A DNA stretch of 64,000 bases from Arthonia radiata (GCA_002989075.1 PSQN01000016.1:1903346-1967345), one strand, 5' to 3'. Shown: positions 1 to 13,312, counted from the stretch's first letter. Numbers and translations: made by a program. The notes: generated by a model not told the origin, from the letters alone.

Positions 1-3000
1 AGCTTTATACAGCGAGCAAAGGAGATCGACGACAGCAACTTTAAAAGACAAATAAAAAAGAAAGGTAACCCCACTAATAGATTCTATAGAACAAAGAATC
101 GAGCAAACTTATAACAAGATCGAGGCAATTCAATAGAGTTAAATTTTATAAAGCCTCAAGGAAAACTAAACAACCAGAAACAAAAACATAGAATAAAGAA
201 TAAGCTATGCTTGTATTACGGAAAACTAGGGCATTAAGTTAAAGAATACCGTTTTAAAAAACAACAGTTTAATAGTACTGGCAGAAACAGGCGCAACAAT
301 CGATCTTAGAAACCTTGTTTCCTACAACAACATTTCAATATAACTACTTAGACACAGAAGGACAGTTACCAAGTTACTTCCAATCAGAAGTACAACAAAC
401 TAAACTTGTTTGACTTATATAAGAACTAGGATATAGACAGTAAGTTATAGGAAGAAATAAAAGAACGATAAACAAAATAGAAACAAGAAAACCTACAGAA
501 CTAAAACAACATTGACCGCACTATTCTAAGGCATTGAGTATAGAGTACCGCTATAGCACACAAAACACTATTCTAGACCGCGTACTACGATAATAATTAT
601 ACGATCTACAAATTTAACAAACTAGGGTTAGAATGGTAGCTAAAGAAACTAAGATCTCTAAAACAAGGTTCGACATAAAAACTAGGCCTTACCCGAGGAC
701 GACCTAGGTCACTTTACCCAGAAACTTAGGGGAAATTTAAGGAAGAATAGACCGTAGAAGCTAAGCAAGATAGCAGCTACGATACGTTATAGGTAAGACA
801 ACGACTTAAGGACAAAAATATAGATTCTAATAGTACAGAATCCTCTCTTAAGAACGATACTAACTAGAAAGAGCAAACCTCAATCCGTTAGAAAGAAATA
901 ATATAGAGACTTTGTTAGTTAGCCTTCTACAAGAGGAAGTTAAGCACTAATAGAGAGATTAACGATATTTTAGGATATATTTACTTACGTCTACGACGAC
1001 TAGTAGATTACCTTATTAGGGGTCTAGAATTGCACAGTCAGTACTAATATCTTTAACTAACAATATACAACTTATAGATACGACGAGTCTTAACTAGCGA
1101 TAGTTATATAATTAAAGCAGAAATCGTAAACAATAAACTAGACGTTATAATAAAAGTAGTATTAAAACACTTTATACAGGAATTCTTACAGCAAATTAAC
1201 TAATAATAGGTTCCGATACCTAAAATACTCTAGAATATATACAATTAACAGAAAAAAGACTAGGCCGACTACTTTAAGGGCAGCAGTACCGGCCCGTTTA
1301 ACGGTTAGACCCTTTAGAAGTTTAGCTCTATACGAGCTCGGCTGTCTATAGAATATACCTGCATACTTAGGTAACAATAAACTACAGAAATATTAAAATT
1401 ATAATCGATTTAGGCGCAATAGGCAACTTTGTCTTAATACGCTGCGTTAAGGAGTACTAAATATAAATATAAAAAAAGAAATTACTCTACGTACTATCTA
1501 AATTCCAAGGAGTAGAGGAAAGAGTCGACTACAAGACTTTGCTAATAGATATAATAATTGAAGACTATTAAGAAAAAATTACTTATAATATTATAGATAT
1601 TAACTAGTACTATACCGTGCTAGGTATACTCTAGTTACAACAATATAATCTAGAAGTAAATTAGAGAACTAAGAAGCTCCTCTTTACTAGATATAAGTAC
1701 TTTAGACAAGAGTCGTTCTACGAAATAGATACTCTATAAGCTATTTTTAGTAGTAAGGATAAGAAGCGCGATAAAGAACTTATACGGGTTAGTACTACTA
1801 TACTCCGACATTTAAATATCCTACGAGAGAAGTCTAACGTAGTATCTTGTCTATAGTTAACTATACGTAGGTGTAAACAAAAGACAACTGCACGCTAACG
1901 ATTCTATACAACGACAAGTACTCAGTTAATTACTAAGATACTAGAGAAATACGATTAGTTTCAATATCTATTTAAGAAAGCTAAGCTAAACTTAGCTCTT
2001 CTAGAACACAAACCGTAAGATTATACAATACCTTTATAAGAAGGCAAAACGCTAATATTCGGTCTAATATACTCTCTATTAGAAGCAGAAAATTAAGCAC
2101 TCCGCGACTATCTTAACAAGAATCTTAAGAAAGGATTTATCTAGAAGTTAACATTACTAGCCAGATACTTAATACTCTTTATACTAAAGAAGAATAGCAA
2201 ACTACGACTCTATATAGATTATAGACAATTAAACAGAGTAACTATTAAAAACTAATATTCTTTACTATATATCGATAAAATAACAGATCGATTGTATAAC
2301 GCGTAATAGTTTACTAAGTTTAATCTATAAGGGATCTACAATCTAATCTACGTAAAGGAAGGCAAAGAATAGAAAACAGCCTTTTGTACTAGATACAGAC
2401 TTTTTAAGTATTGCGTTATACCCTTTAAACTAATAAACGCACTAGCATTATTTTAGAAACTAATTAACAATATACTTAGTAATTACCTAGACATATTTAT
2501 AACTACTTATCTAAACGATATTCTAGTATATAGCTGTATACTAGAAGAATATAAAAAACATATTAAGAAGGTATTAGAAAGATTAGCGCGTACCAATTTA
2601 TAAATTAATATTAAGAAAACCTAGTTTTATTAACAATCCGTCGAATTTCTTAAATTTATAATTACCGAGTACGGTCTCTAAATAGAAGATTCAAAGATTT
2701 AATCTGTTCTAACCTAGCTTACACTAAAGAATGTAAAACAGTTACAATAGTTTCTTAGTTTTGCTAACTACTACAGGCGATAGATATCTAATTTTAACTA
2801 AATTATAGCACCGCTGTCTTAACAGACAAAACAATCGATAAGATTTTTCTAGACGCAAAAAGAACAATTAGTATTTAAAGAGCTTAAGAAAGCTTTTAAG
2901 ATTGAGCTCGTACTAGCAATATTTAACCTTAACCTACCGATTATTATAGAAACAGACGCGTTAGACTATACAATTAAAGTATATATAAGTTAAAATAACA

Positions 3001-4860
3001 AAGAAGGAAAGCTTAGACCAGTAGCTTTCTACTCAAGAAAAATATTACTTATAGAACAGAACTACAATATTTACGATAAAGAGCTTTTAGCTATCGTAGC
3101 AGTATTTAAAATATAGCGAGCTTATCTAAAAGAAGTAAACTATACGATTATAATATACACAGACTATAAGAACCTAACTTATTTTACGACAACAAAGAAA
3201 CTTAACCGCAGATAAGTTAGATAGTTAGAAACTATAGCTCTATACAACTTTATTATTACCTACAAGAAGGGTTCTAAGAACAATAAAGCCGACGCTCTAA
3301 GCCGACGACTAGATTACCTCAACGACAAGGAATACGTCGAATATACAATATTCTAAGAACACAATAACGAGATTAGATACAATTAATTGGCTATAACAAT
3401 AGAGTTTGTTATCGAACCGAACAGCCGAATCTCAGATATTCTAAACGATCCTAAAACCTACTAGGAAAACGAGAAACGATACCTAGAACTAACAAAAAAC
3501 AATAAGAGCTATTATAAATTCTAAGGCAAAGTCTACGTTCCGAGGAATCTAATCCGACACATTATTAGTAACTTCTATAATAACCCAACAAAAGGATACA
3601 AGAGCATCGATAATACTATTAAAAAGATTATACGAACCTACTATATTTCAAGAATCTAACACCACGTCGAGAATTATATTCAAAAATATAATATATACGT
3701 AAGAATTAAGCACGCAAGGTATTTACTATATAGTAAACTACAACTACTAGAAATACCTGAGAGACTATAGTATACAGTCTTACTAGACTTTATTACTAAG
3801 TTACTAATATTTAAGGATCTACTTATAAGAGTAGCTTACAACGCTATTCTAGTTATATGCGACAAACTAACAAAGTACGCGTACTTTGTATCTTACAAGA
3901 AAGCTAGCAATTTAGAATAATTAGTATATATATTCCTTCGAATTGTCTTAGCAAACTATAGTTAACCACAAAGAATTGTCTTAGACAGAGACTAAAAATT
4001 CGTCTTACAATTTTAGATATCTCTAATACAACAGCTAGAAACAAAATAAAAGATGTCTACGTTATTCTATCTATAAACAGACAGATAAATAGAACGAACA
4101 AATTAAACGTTAAAACAATATCTATGGGTATACGTTAACTATCAGTAAAACGACTAGGTACAATTACTATCGGTAGCGTAAGCGGCACACAACGATACTA
4201 AAAACGATATAACTAAAACAACACCGTTCTATGTCTTATACGGCTATTACCCTCTTTAAAGTAAACAACTACAAAACACTACGGAAAACGACACTGCTAC
4301 GCGAATAGCAACGAATATAAAGACTCTATACTAGTAGTTAAAGACTAACAGCGAGTTTATTGATAAATAAACAAGGAAATAGTATAATAAGTTAAGAACT
4401 ACCCTAAATACAAGCATAAAAGAGAGGGAAAGAGCTTACTTACTTATAAGAAATATAAAAACTATTAAACTAAGCAAGAAACTCGACTATACTAAGATAG
4501 AACTGTTTAAAATTTTATAGTAATTAAGACTCGTAATATTTAAACTTAAACTCTTAAAAACAATAAAAATATATTCTGTATTCTATATAGCGCTATTAAA
4601 GCTAGCCTACTTCTAAGAGGTAGAACGACTTAACTTAGAAATCCTTTCTAACAATTAAGAATCTAAGTATAAGGTTAAAACGGTTCGAGCTTATAGACAA
4701 TATCGAGGCAAACGACAGTATCTTATAAAGTAGAAAAGATATTCTAAATATAAAAATTAATAGAAACTAGAATAAAACCTAACTAACTATAAAGATACTA
4801 TTTAACAATATTGGAACTAAAATATTAGTCGGTCGTAGCAGCACTAATACTCTAATTTAC
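1..4860 (+). pseudogene. Ty3/gypsy copy A, RIP-degenerate gag-pol (5' end outside window)
   Basis: This is a dead gag-pol polyprotein read in + frames through many TAA/TAG stops. Order seen: the end of gag with a damaged CCHC zinc knuckle (about 200-255, CLYYGKLGH), an aspartic protease remnant (about 1400-1450, IIDLGAIGNF), reverse transcriptase (about 2100-2650, LYIDYRQLN, then a degenerate catalytic YLNDILVY), RNase H (about 2930-3330, ETDALDYTIKVYIS and [12 protein letters not shown]), a zinc-binding and DDE integrase region (about 3540-4100), and a chromodomain-like tail (about 4600-4740). The stops sit where Gln (CAG/CAA) or Trp (TGG) is expected, as RIP would give. Position 1 matches copy B near 12110, so roughly 0.6 kb of gag plus the 5' LTR lie to the left. 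A Ty3/gypsy identity is secure from domain order (RT-RNase H-integrase). Confidence 0.9.
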
Positions 4861-4989
4861 TACCTAGTACGCTCCGCCGGTACCTAAGTTATCTACAAAC
4901 AAACTAGCTTACTATATTAGTAGCCTACTACCTAACTTCGGAAACAAATCGTTACAAAAATTTATACTTAAGCTACTTAGTATATCTAC

Positions 4990-5565
4990 GATATTACTAC
5001 TAAATATAGCCGCCAGCTATTCTTCCTCAAACAATGTGTTATTCTAATTTATTTTGTTCTACGTCTGGACGTACAACCTTTTAAGCTCTTTTTCTAAATC
5101 TACTACCGCCGCTTTAATAGCTTTGCGCTACCTTTTCGCTATACGAACGACTTTCTTTTCTTCCGCTAGACGCTTGTGTTGCCTCTAAAGAGCATTCGAC
5201 ACCTATAAGTACTAAGAATGGATACTCTGAGCTAAAAATAAGTTAAACTAACACGAAAAACAAACGTAAGATAAGAACTAACTATCCTCTAACGACGGAC
5301 GAACGTCGCACAACTTCTTATTGCGAGTATACACAAAACACGATGCCTTTCCAGACTTTAGAACATACTTCTTACCTAGATAAGAGCAATAAGAACACAG
5401 AGACATCTCTCGACTATAGACTTTAGCAAGAACAGTATTAATCTTAAGCGCTTTATTAGCGTTAAAAGCCTTCTTAACTTTAAGTATAACGACTTATAGA
5501 ACTAGATCTACTATAGAGCAACGACGAGGTTTTAATGTCTCTAGAGCCGTTAAGAACGACTAGCC
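4990..5565 (-). pseudogene. Antisense Cys-rich ORF of gypsy copy A (degenerate)
   Basis: Between the pol end and the 3' LTR the minus strand reads as a broken protein with a cysteine pattern (SLCSYCSYLGKK, then ASCFVYTRNKKLCDV) followed by a charged, helical stretch (RLAEEKKVVRIAKR). The same pattern occurs at the same place and orientation in copy B. The layout resembles small fungal proteins with paired CxxC motifs, but I cannot name a family. Stops and frame changes make it non-functional. The start and end are approximate. Confidence 0.5.
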
Positions 5566-5582
5566 TTAAAGAGAAGATCTTA

Positions 5583-5903
5583 TGTTACGATCTTACTACA
5601 TTAAGCTAGTATAAGGCTAAGCGCAGCTAGCCTTATTAAAGTATTATATAGTATACCCGATAACTCCGATACAGCGACGTTAGCGACGTCGCTACGTCGC
5701 AATAGAATCTCAACTACGCGACAAAGAGATTGTCGGGACCGTCGGATACAGAGAAACATACTTATGTACCTTAGACTATATAGTTAAACTAATAATTAAT
5801 CTTAAAATAAACTTTAATCTATTAACTTAATATTTAAATATAAGTTTCTTAACTATATTTAAGTAACGTACTTTACTTTCTATCTACTTTAGTTAAGCCT
5901 CTC
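5583..5903 (+). repeat. 3' LTR of gypsy copy A, left part (split by element B)
   Basis: It begins TGTTACGATC and continues as a diverged relative of the reverse-complemented element B LTR; the match is clear from about 5757 to 5903. The remaining 3' part, ending CGGCGTTACA, resumes at 13179. Removing element B and one copy of the 5-bp duplication rejoins an LTR of about 450 bp, against 438 bp for B. The purine-rich run just before 5583 sits where a polypurine tract should be. Confidence 0.8.
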
Positions 5904-6342
5904 TGTAACGCCGGTCGCTGGGAGAACCGAACTAAGGCTCACTTGCCTTATATACTTGTCGACCTTAGTAGTGGGTATCTCGTATACTAGAGACTAAAAG
6001 GCAGGAGAGGCGAGACAGATTATAGAGGGTAAGAGAGGCTTAACTAAAGTAGACAGAAGGTAAAGTACGTTACCTGAATATAGTTAAGAAACTCGTATTC
6101 AGATGTTAAGTTGACAGACTAAAGTTTATTCTAAGGTTGACTATTAGTTTAGTTATATAATCTAAGGTATATAGGGAAGTTCCTCTATATCCGTTAATTT
6201 TAATAACGCCTATATTGGGTTTATAGGGAACGTAGGCTCTTATAGCTATCTTGTTCGATAATGCCTACGGCGGGTTTATAGGCTTAGTCGGGAATAATGC
6301 TTGGGTGTACGCTAGACCGTCTGGGGCTGGTACCTATAATAC
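5904..6342 (-). repeat. 3' LTR of gypsy copy B
   Basis: It is a direct repeat of 12741-13178 with scattered transitions. On the minus strand it is preceded by the purine tract GAAGAGGGGGAAT (plus-strand 6343-6356), the expected second-strand priming site, which fixes the element's orientation. Confidence 0.9.
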
Positions 6343-6429
6343 AATTCCCCCTCTTCTAGTTAAATTGTCCTCGATTGACTTTTAGCCTTTTAAATACCTA
6401 TAAGTTATATTTCGTCTCTTCTTTTATAA

Positions 6430-6965
6430 CTAATCCGTAAGTCGCTATGCCTCGCATAAAGTCCGTCGCTGCGGGTCCTAACAAAAAGTATAGCTAATAC
6501 CTGTTAATTAAAGCCTGCGGTATCGAAATGCCTCCTTGTTCTAGATATGTGTCGACTAAGGAAAGGTGTGTAGTTCAGTTTAGGAAGGCAACGTGTTTGG
6601 TGTGTACTTGGAATAGGAAGAGTTGTAATTTACGGGTATTAATGGCAGATAGTATGCCTTGTTCGTATCCTTTTACGGTAACTAGGACTAACTTAATTGT
6701 AGCGCGTTTGATTTATTCTTAATATTCCTCTTAGTCGGCTGCTCTTTAGCGTACAAAGAGCCAACTACGTGCGTTAAAGGCTTAGGCAGCAGCGTTGGTT
6801 GCGGCTGTATAGCGTAACCGATCTAAGGTCTGAAAGTTAAAAGAGAAGGTTAAGAAGACTCGTACGCGGGTAGCAGCGAAGTTAGCTCGGAATAAGTTGT
6901 TGGAGCAAGAGGAGTTTGCTGCGTTAATAGCTAGTAATGATACATTCGAATGTCCGAGCGGGTTA
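6430..6965 (+). pseudogene. Antisense Cys-rich ORF of gypsy copy B (degenerate)
   Basis: It is transcribed opposite to the element's pol and lies between pol and the 3' LTR. A 64-codon open stretch starts at 6528 (MPPCSRYVSTKERCVV) and includes the ATCLVCTWNRKSCNL motif, which aligns by eye with ASCFVYTRNKKLCDV of copy A. After in-frame stops the downstream part encodes a Lys/Arg- and Glu-rich helical stretch (KLARNKLLEQEEFAAL). Shared position, orientation and motif in two copies argue for a real former gene. Function unknown. Confidence 0.55.
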
Positions 6966-7019
6966 TCCGTTAACTTTTAAAGTAACCCCTACCCGGTGTT
7001 GGGTAGTGGTCCTATAACG

Positions 7020-10000
7020 TAGTGAACTGGTTCGTTTAAGGGTAATCTAGGTACCGGCGAGGTACACTAGGTAGTAAATTAGGGTATTAGTGCTGCTATA
7101 ACCGATTAATATTCTAATCCTAATATCGTTGAATAGTATCTTTATAGTTAGTTAGATTTTATTTCGGTTTCCATTAATTTTTATGTTTAGGATATCCTTT
7201 CTACTTTATAAGATACTGTCGTTTGTCTTAATATTATCTATAGGCTCGAATCGTTTCAATCTTATATTCGGGTTCTTAGTTGTTAGAAAGGATTTCTGGG
7301 TTGGGTCGTTCTGCTTCTCGGAAGTAGGCTAGTTTCAATAGCGCTATATAGAATACAGGATATATTCTTATTGTCTTTAGGAGTTCTAGTTTAAATGTTA
7401 TAGGTCCTAATTACTGTAAAATTTTAAACGGTTCTATCTTAGTATAGTCGAGTTTCTTGCTTAGTCTAATAGTTTTTAAGTTTCTTATAAGTAAGTAAGC
7501 TCTTCCCCCCTCTTTTATGCTTGCATTTAGGGCAGTTCTTAATTTATTATACTATCGTCTTGTTCGTTCGTTAATAAACTCGCTGTTAGACTTTAACTGC
7601 TGGTACAGGGTTTTTATGCTTGTAGCTATTCGTGTAGCTGTCTCGTTTTCGATTGTATTGTGCAGTTGTCTTCTCTAAAGAGGGTAATAGCTATATAAGG
7701 CGTAGAACGGAGTTATCTTAGTTATATCGTTTTTTGTGTCGTTGTGCGCTGCTTGCGCTACTAATAGTAACTATACCTAGTCGTTCTACTGGTAGTTAAT
7801 GTACGCCTAGAAATACTACTCTAGCGTTTAATTCGTTCGTTCTGTTTGCCCGTCTGTTTGCGGGTAGAACGATATTAATATTTTTTGTTTTGTCCCTAGT
7901 TGTTGCATTAGAGATGTTTAAAATTGTAAGATAAATTTCCGGTCTCTGTCTAAGACGATTCTTTGCGGTTAACCGTAGTTAGCTAAGATAATCTGTAGGA
8001 AGGTATACGCTAACTATTCTAAGTTGCTAGCTTCCCTGTAAGGTACGAAGTACACGTACTTCGTTAGTTTGTTGTATATAATTAGGATAGTATCGTAAGC
8101 TATTTCTGTGAGTAAATCCTTGGAGGCTGGTAACTTAGTAATAAAGTTTAGTAAGACTGTATACTATAGTCTCTTAGGTGTCTCGAGTAGTTATAGTTCA
8201 CCGTATAGTAAATGTCTCGGGTGCTTAGTTCTTGCGCATATATTGTATTCTCGGATATAATTCTCGACGTAGTGTCGGATTCTCGGGATATAATAGGTCC
8301 TTGTAATCTTTTCTATAGTATTATCGATACCTTTATGTCCTTTAGTTGGGCTATCGTAGAAGTTACTAATAACGTTTCGGATTAGATTCCTTGGGACATA
8401 GATTTTGCCTTAGAATTCGTAATAGCCTCTATCGTTCTTAGTTAATTCTAGGTATCGTTTCTTGTTTTCCTAGTAGGTCTTAGGGTCGTTTAGAATGTCT
8501 AGGATTCGGCTGTCTAGTTCGATAATAAACTCTGTTGTTATAGCCAATTGATTGTATCTAATCTTGTTGTTATGTTCTTAGAATATTGCGTGTTTAACGT
8601 GTTCCTTGTTATTAAGGTAATCTAGTCGTCGGCTTAGAGCGTTAGCTCTGTCGTTCTCGGAACCCTTCTTGTAGGTAATAATAAAGTTGTATAGAGCTAT
8701 AGTTTCTAACTATCTAACTTGTCTGCGGTTAAGTTTCTTTGTTGTTGTAAAATAAGTTAGGTTCTTATAGTTTATATATACTATAATCGTATAGTTTGCT
8801 TCTTCTAGATAAGCTCGCTATATTTTGAATGCTGCTATAATAGCTAAAAGCTCTTTATTGTAAATGTTGTAGTTCTATTCTATAGGTAATATTTTTTTTA
8901 AGTAGAAAGCTACTAGTCTAAGCTTTCCTTCTTTATTATTTTAACTTATATATACTCTAATTGTATAGTCTAACGCGTCTATTTCTATAATAATCGGTAG
9001 ATTGAGGTTAAATATTGCTAGTACGAGCTTAATCTTAAAAGCTTCTTTAAGCTCTTTAAATACTAATTGTTCTTTTTACGTCTAGAAGAATTCTATCGAT
9101 TGTTTTGTCTATTAAGACAGCGGTACTATAATTCGGCTAAAATTAGATATATATCGCCTATAGTAATTAAAAAAACTAAGAAACTGTTGCAATTATTTTA
9201 TATTCTTTAGTATAGGCCAGGTTAGAACGGATTAGATCTTCGAATCTTCTATTTAGAGACCGTGCTCGGTAATTATAAATCTAAGAAATTCGATAGATTG
9301 TTAGTAGAACTAGGTTTTCTCGATATTAATTTATAAATTGGTACGCACTAATCTTTCTAATACCTTCTTAATATGTTTTTTATGTTCTTCTAGTATACGG
9401 CTGTATACTAAGATATTGTCTAAATAAGTAGTTATAAATATGTCTAAATAATTACTAAGTGTGTTGTTAATTAGTTTCTAAAATAATGCTGGTGCGTTTA
9501 TTAGCTCAAAGAGTATAACGCAATACTTAAAAAGTCTGTATCTAGTATAGAAGGCTATTTTCTATTCTTTGCCTTCTTTTATATAGATTAAGTTGTAGGC
9601 TTCTTGTAGATTAAACTTAGTAAACTATTGCGCGTTATACAATCGGTCTGTTATTTTGTCGATACGTAGCAAAGAATATTAGTTTTTGATAGTTACTCCG
9701 TTCAGCTGTCTATAATTTACGTAAAGTCGTAGTTTGCTATTCTTCTTTGGTACGAAGAGTATCGGGTATCTAGCTAGTAATGTTAATTTCTAGATAAATC
9801 CTTTTTTAATATTTTCGTTAAGATAGTCGCGGAGTGCTTAATTTTCTGCTTCTAATAGAAAGTATATTAGACCGAATATCGGCGTTTTGCCTTCTTATAA
9901 AGATATTGTATAATCCTACGGTTTGTGTTCTAGGAGAGCTAAGTCTGGCTTAGCTTCTTTAAACAGGTGTCGAAATTGATCGTATTTCTTAAGTATCTTA

Positions 10001-12735
10001 GTAATTAACTGAGTACTTGTTGTTATATAGAATCGTTAACGTACAGTCGTCTCTTATTTATACTTGCGTGTAGCTAGCTATAGACAAGATACTGCGTTAG
10101 ACTCCTCTCGTAGGATGTCTAAATGTTGGAGTGTAGTGGTATTAACCTATATAAGTTCCTTATCGCGCTCCTTATTCTTACTACTAAAATTAGCTTATAG
10201 AGTATTCGTTCCGTAGAACGACTCTTGTTTAGAGTACTTGTACCTAATAAAGAGGAGTTTCTTAGTTCTTTAATCTACTTCTAGGTTATATTGTTACAAC
10301 TAAGGTATATCTAGCACAGCATAGTACTGATTAATATTTACGATATTATAAGTAATTTCTTTCTAATAGTCCTTAATTGTTATACCTATTGGCGAAGTCT
10401 TGTAGTCGACTCTTCTCTCTATTCCTTAAAATTTAAATAGTATATAGGATAATTTCTTCTTTTGTGTTTATATCTGGCACTCTTTTACGTAGCGTATAGA
10501 GATAAAGTTGCCTGTTGCGTCTAAATCGATTATAATTTTAATGTTTCTGTAGTTTATTGTTGCTCAAGTGTGTAGGTATGTTTTGTAGGCAGCTAAGCTC
10601 GTATAGAGCTAGACTCCTAAAAGGTCTAACTATTGAACAGGCCGGTACTACTGCCCTTAAAGTAGTCGGCCTAGTCTTTTCTCTGTTAATTGTATACGTT
10701 CTAGAGTATTTTAGATATTGGAACCTATTGTCGGTTAATTTGCTATAAGAATTCCTGTATAAAGTGTTCTAGTACTACTTTTATTATAACGTCTGGTTTA
10801 TTGTTTACAATCCCTACTTTAATTATATAACTATCGCTGGTTAAAACTCGTTGTGTCTATAAGTTGTATATTGTTAGTCGAAGATATTGGTACTGACTAC
10901 GTAATTCTAGACCCCTAATAAGGTGGTCTACTGGTTGTTGTAGGCGTAAGTAAATATATTCTAGAATATCGTTAATGTCTCTATTAGCGCTTAACTTTCT
11001 ATCGTAGAAGGCCAACTAACAAAGTCTCTATATTATTCCTTTCCAACGGGTTAGAGTTTGCTCTTTCTAGTTAGTGTCGTTCTCGAGCGAGGATTCTGTA
11101 TTATTAGAATCTATATTTTTGTCTTTAAGTCGTTGTCTTGCCTATAACGCATCGTAGCTGCTATCTTACTTAGCTTCTACGGTCTATTCTTCCTTAGATT
11201 CCCCTTAGGTTTCTAGGTAAGGTAACCTAGATCGTTCTTAGGTAAGGCCTAGTTCTTGTGTCGAACCTTGTTTCAGGGATGTTAATTTCTTCGGTCACCA
11301 TCTTAATCCTAATTTATTGGATTCGTAGGTCGTACAATTATTATTGTAGCACGCAGTCTAGAATAGTGTTTTGTGTAGTATAGCGGTATCTTGTATCTAC
11401 TGTCTCGGAATAGTGCGGTTGATATTGTTCCAGTCCTATAAGTTTCGTTGTTTCTATTTTATTTGTCGTTCCTTTGTTTCTTTCTATAACTTAATGTCTG
11501 TATCCTAGTTTTTATATAAATTAAATAAATTCTATTCTTAGTGCTTCTCGTTGAACAAAACCTAGTGAGTGTTTTTCTGGTTACAGAAGGTATTTTAGTA
11601 GATGTCCTTCTGCTCCTTGGTTAGTTTAGTAACGTACTTATACTAGTTCTAGGTAGTCTTTTGTAGGAAACCCAATTCTTAGAGAAGGCAGCCCTCGGTC
11701 GGGTCCTTCTGCTAGCGGTCGGAGAAGGCTGCTAGTAGTTCTATTGCCTTATTGCGACCGTTGTTCTCTTTTGTCTGAGTAGTTATATTAAACTATTGTC
11801 GTAGGAAACAGGGTTTCTAAGATTAATCGTTGTGCCTGTTTCTGCTGGTACTGTTGAACTGTTGTTTCTTAGAACGGTATTCTTTAACTTGATGCCCTAG
11901 CTTTCCGTAATATAAGTATAGCTTGTTCTTTATTCTGTATTCTCTTTCTTGGTTGTTTAGTTTTCCTTAAGGCTTTGTAAAATCTAGCTCTATTGGATCG
12001 CCTCGGTCTTATTGTAAGTTTGCTCGATTCTTTGCTCTATAGAACCTGTTAGTAGGGTTACTCTTCTTTTCTATCTATCTTTTAAAGTTACTGCTGTCGA
12101 TCTCCTTTGCTCGTTGTATAAAGTTGTCGAGATTATTAAACTTCTCTTTACGAATATAGATTATTTTCTTAATATAATCCTTGAGTCCTTTATAAAAGGT
12201 CTCAATAAGAGGTTTCTTGTTCTATCCTGTTTAATTAGCATACTATATAAATTCGGTAGCGTATCTGCTTGCTGGTCCTATTTATTTAAGGTTCCTAAGC
12301 TTCTTAATAGCGACGCGTCTAGCGTCGGTCTATCTAAAGATTTTGCGAAGCTTCTTCTAAAAGAAGGTAAAGCTAGTAAAGAACTCGTTAATGTCCTCGT
12401 ACCTACTCTTTATCGGGGTAAACAAGAAATCGTTGAGGTAGTACTCGACCTACTTGTAAGCATCTCTATTTATATAAAAGGTAGCGAATAGAACTATAGT
12501 GGTATCGTTCGGGAACTAGTCTTTGTAAGTTCTAAAGTATACGGCTAGGCGTGTTAAGAATAAAGTAACTTTGAAACGTTTATCTAAGAAACTTTTTCTT
12601 ATCTTGGTGTTAACGTCCGATATCTTACTTGTGCTAGCTATCCTATTAGCTAATCTATCCGCAGCGTCGCGGCTATTGGGTGCCGAAGTAGTAGATATAA
12701 TTAATCTGCTTTCTCTACTTTTGTAGCGAGTCTGT
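7020..12735 (-). pseudogene. Gypsy copy B gag-pol (RIP-degenerate)
   Basis: This is the reverse complement counterpart of copy A's gag-pol, but complete. Reading on the minus strand: gag from about 12700, the damaged zinc knuckle near 11900, protease near 10530, reverse transcriptase about 9900-9250, RNase H about 9000-8600, integrase about 8400-7850, and the chromodomain-like end near 7200. Stops are frequent in every frame. Small ORFs on the + strand here (for example 10557-10748 and 12114-12491) are antisense shadows and are matched by shadows at the same place in copy A. Confidence 0.88.
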
Positions 12736-12740
12736 TAAAG

Positions 12741-13178
12741 TGTAACGCCGGTCGCTGGGAGGACCGAACTAAGGCTTACTTACCTTGTGTGCTTGTCGAC
12801 CTTGGTGGTGGGTGTCTTGTGTGCTAGAGACTAAAAGGTAGGAGAGGCGAGATAGATTATAGAGGGTAAGAGGGGCTTAACTAAAGTAGATAAAAGGTGA
12901 AGCACGTTACTTAAATATAGTTAAGAAACTTGTATTCAGATATTAAGTTAATAGACTAAAGTCTATTCTAAGGTTAGCTATTAGTCTAGTTATATAATCT
13001 AAGGTACATAGGGAAGTCCCTCTATATCTGTTAATCCCGACAACGCCTATATCGGGTTTGTAGGGAACGTAGGCTCTTATAGCTATCTTGTCCGATAATG
13101 CCTACGGCGGGTTTATAGGCTTAGTCGGGAATGATGCTTAGGTGTACGCTAGGCCGTCTAGGGCTGGTGCCCGTAACA
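12741..13178 (-). repeat. 5' LTR of gypsy copy B
   Basis: A 438-bp LTR from TGTAACGCC to CCCGTAACA, less mutated than its partner at 5904-6342. Immediately right of it, 13179-13312 is the inverted end of an LTR of the same family (the rest of A's 3' LTR). The junction therefore looks like a short head-to-head palindrome. Confidence 0.92.
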
Positions 13179-13312
13179 CCCTCTTACCCTCTATAATCTA
13201 TCTCGCCTCTCCTACCTTTTAGTCTCTAGTACACAAGACACCTACCACCAAGGTCAACAAGCATACAAGGTAAGTGAGCCTTAGTTCGGTTCTCCTAGCG
13301 ACCGGCGTTACA
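13179..13312 (+). repeat. 3' LTR of gypsy copy A, right part
   Basis: This is the reverse complement of the first 130 bases of the element B LTR, ending CGGCGTTACA. It continues the LTR begun at 5583. 13179-13183 (CCCTC) is the target duplication made by element B. Confidence 0.85.

Larger units (their letters stand above)
5904..13178 (-). mobile_element. Ty3/gypsy LTR retrotransposon, copy B (full length, inserted in the LTR of A)
   Basis: A complete 7.3-kb element with LTRs at 5904-6342 and 12741-13178, both beginning TGTAACGCCGGTCGCTGG. It lies in the opposite orientation to copy A, and its body is the reverse complement of A's internal region with moderate divergence. Flanking bases are CTCTC (5899-5903) and CCCTC (13179-13183), a 5-bp target duplication in which one copy carries a C-to-T change. 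The host sequence on both sides is A's 3' LTR, so the nesting order (B after A) is certain. Coding capacity is destroyed by stops. Confidence 0.93.

Noticed and set aside
10557-10748. 63-codon ORF with a near twin at 1186-1377
   Set aside because: The pair is conserved only because copies A and B are inverted relatives; it is antisense to the protease region and not an independent gene.
12114-12491. 125-codon + strand ORF in element B
   Set aside because: It is antisense to the gag of element B. Unlike the ORFs near 6430-6965 and 27942-29130 it overlaps a known sense gene, so no separate gene is needed to explain it.
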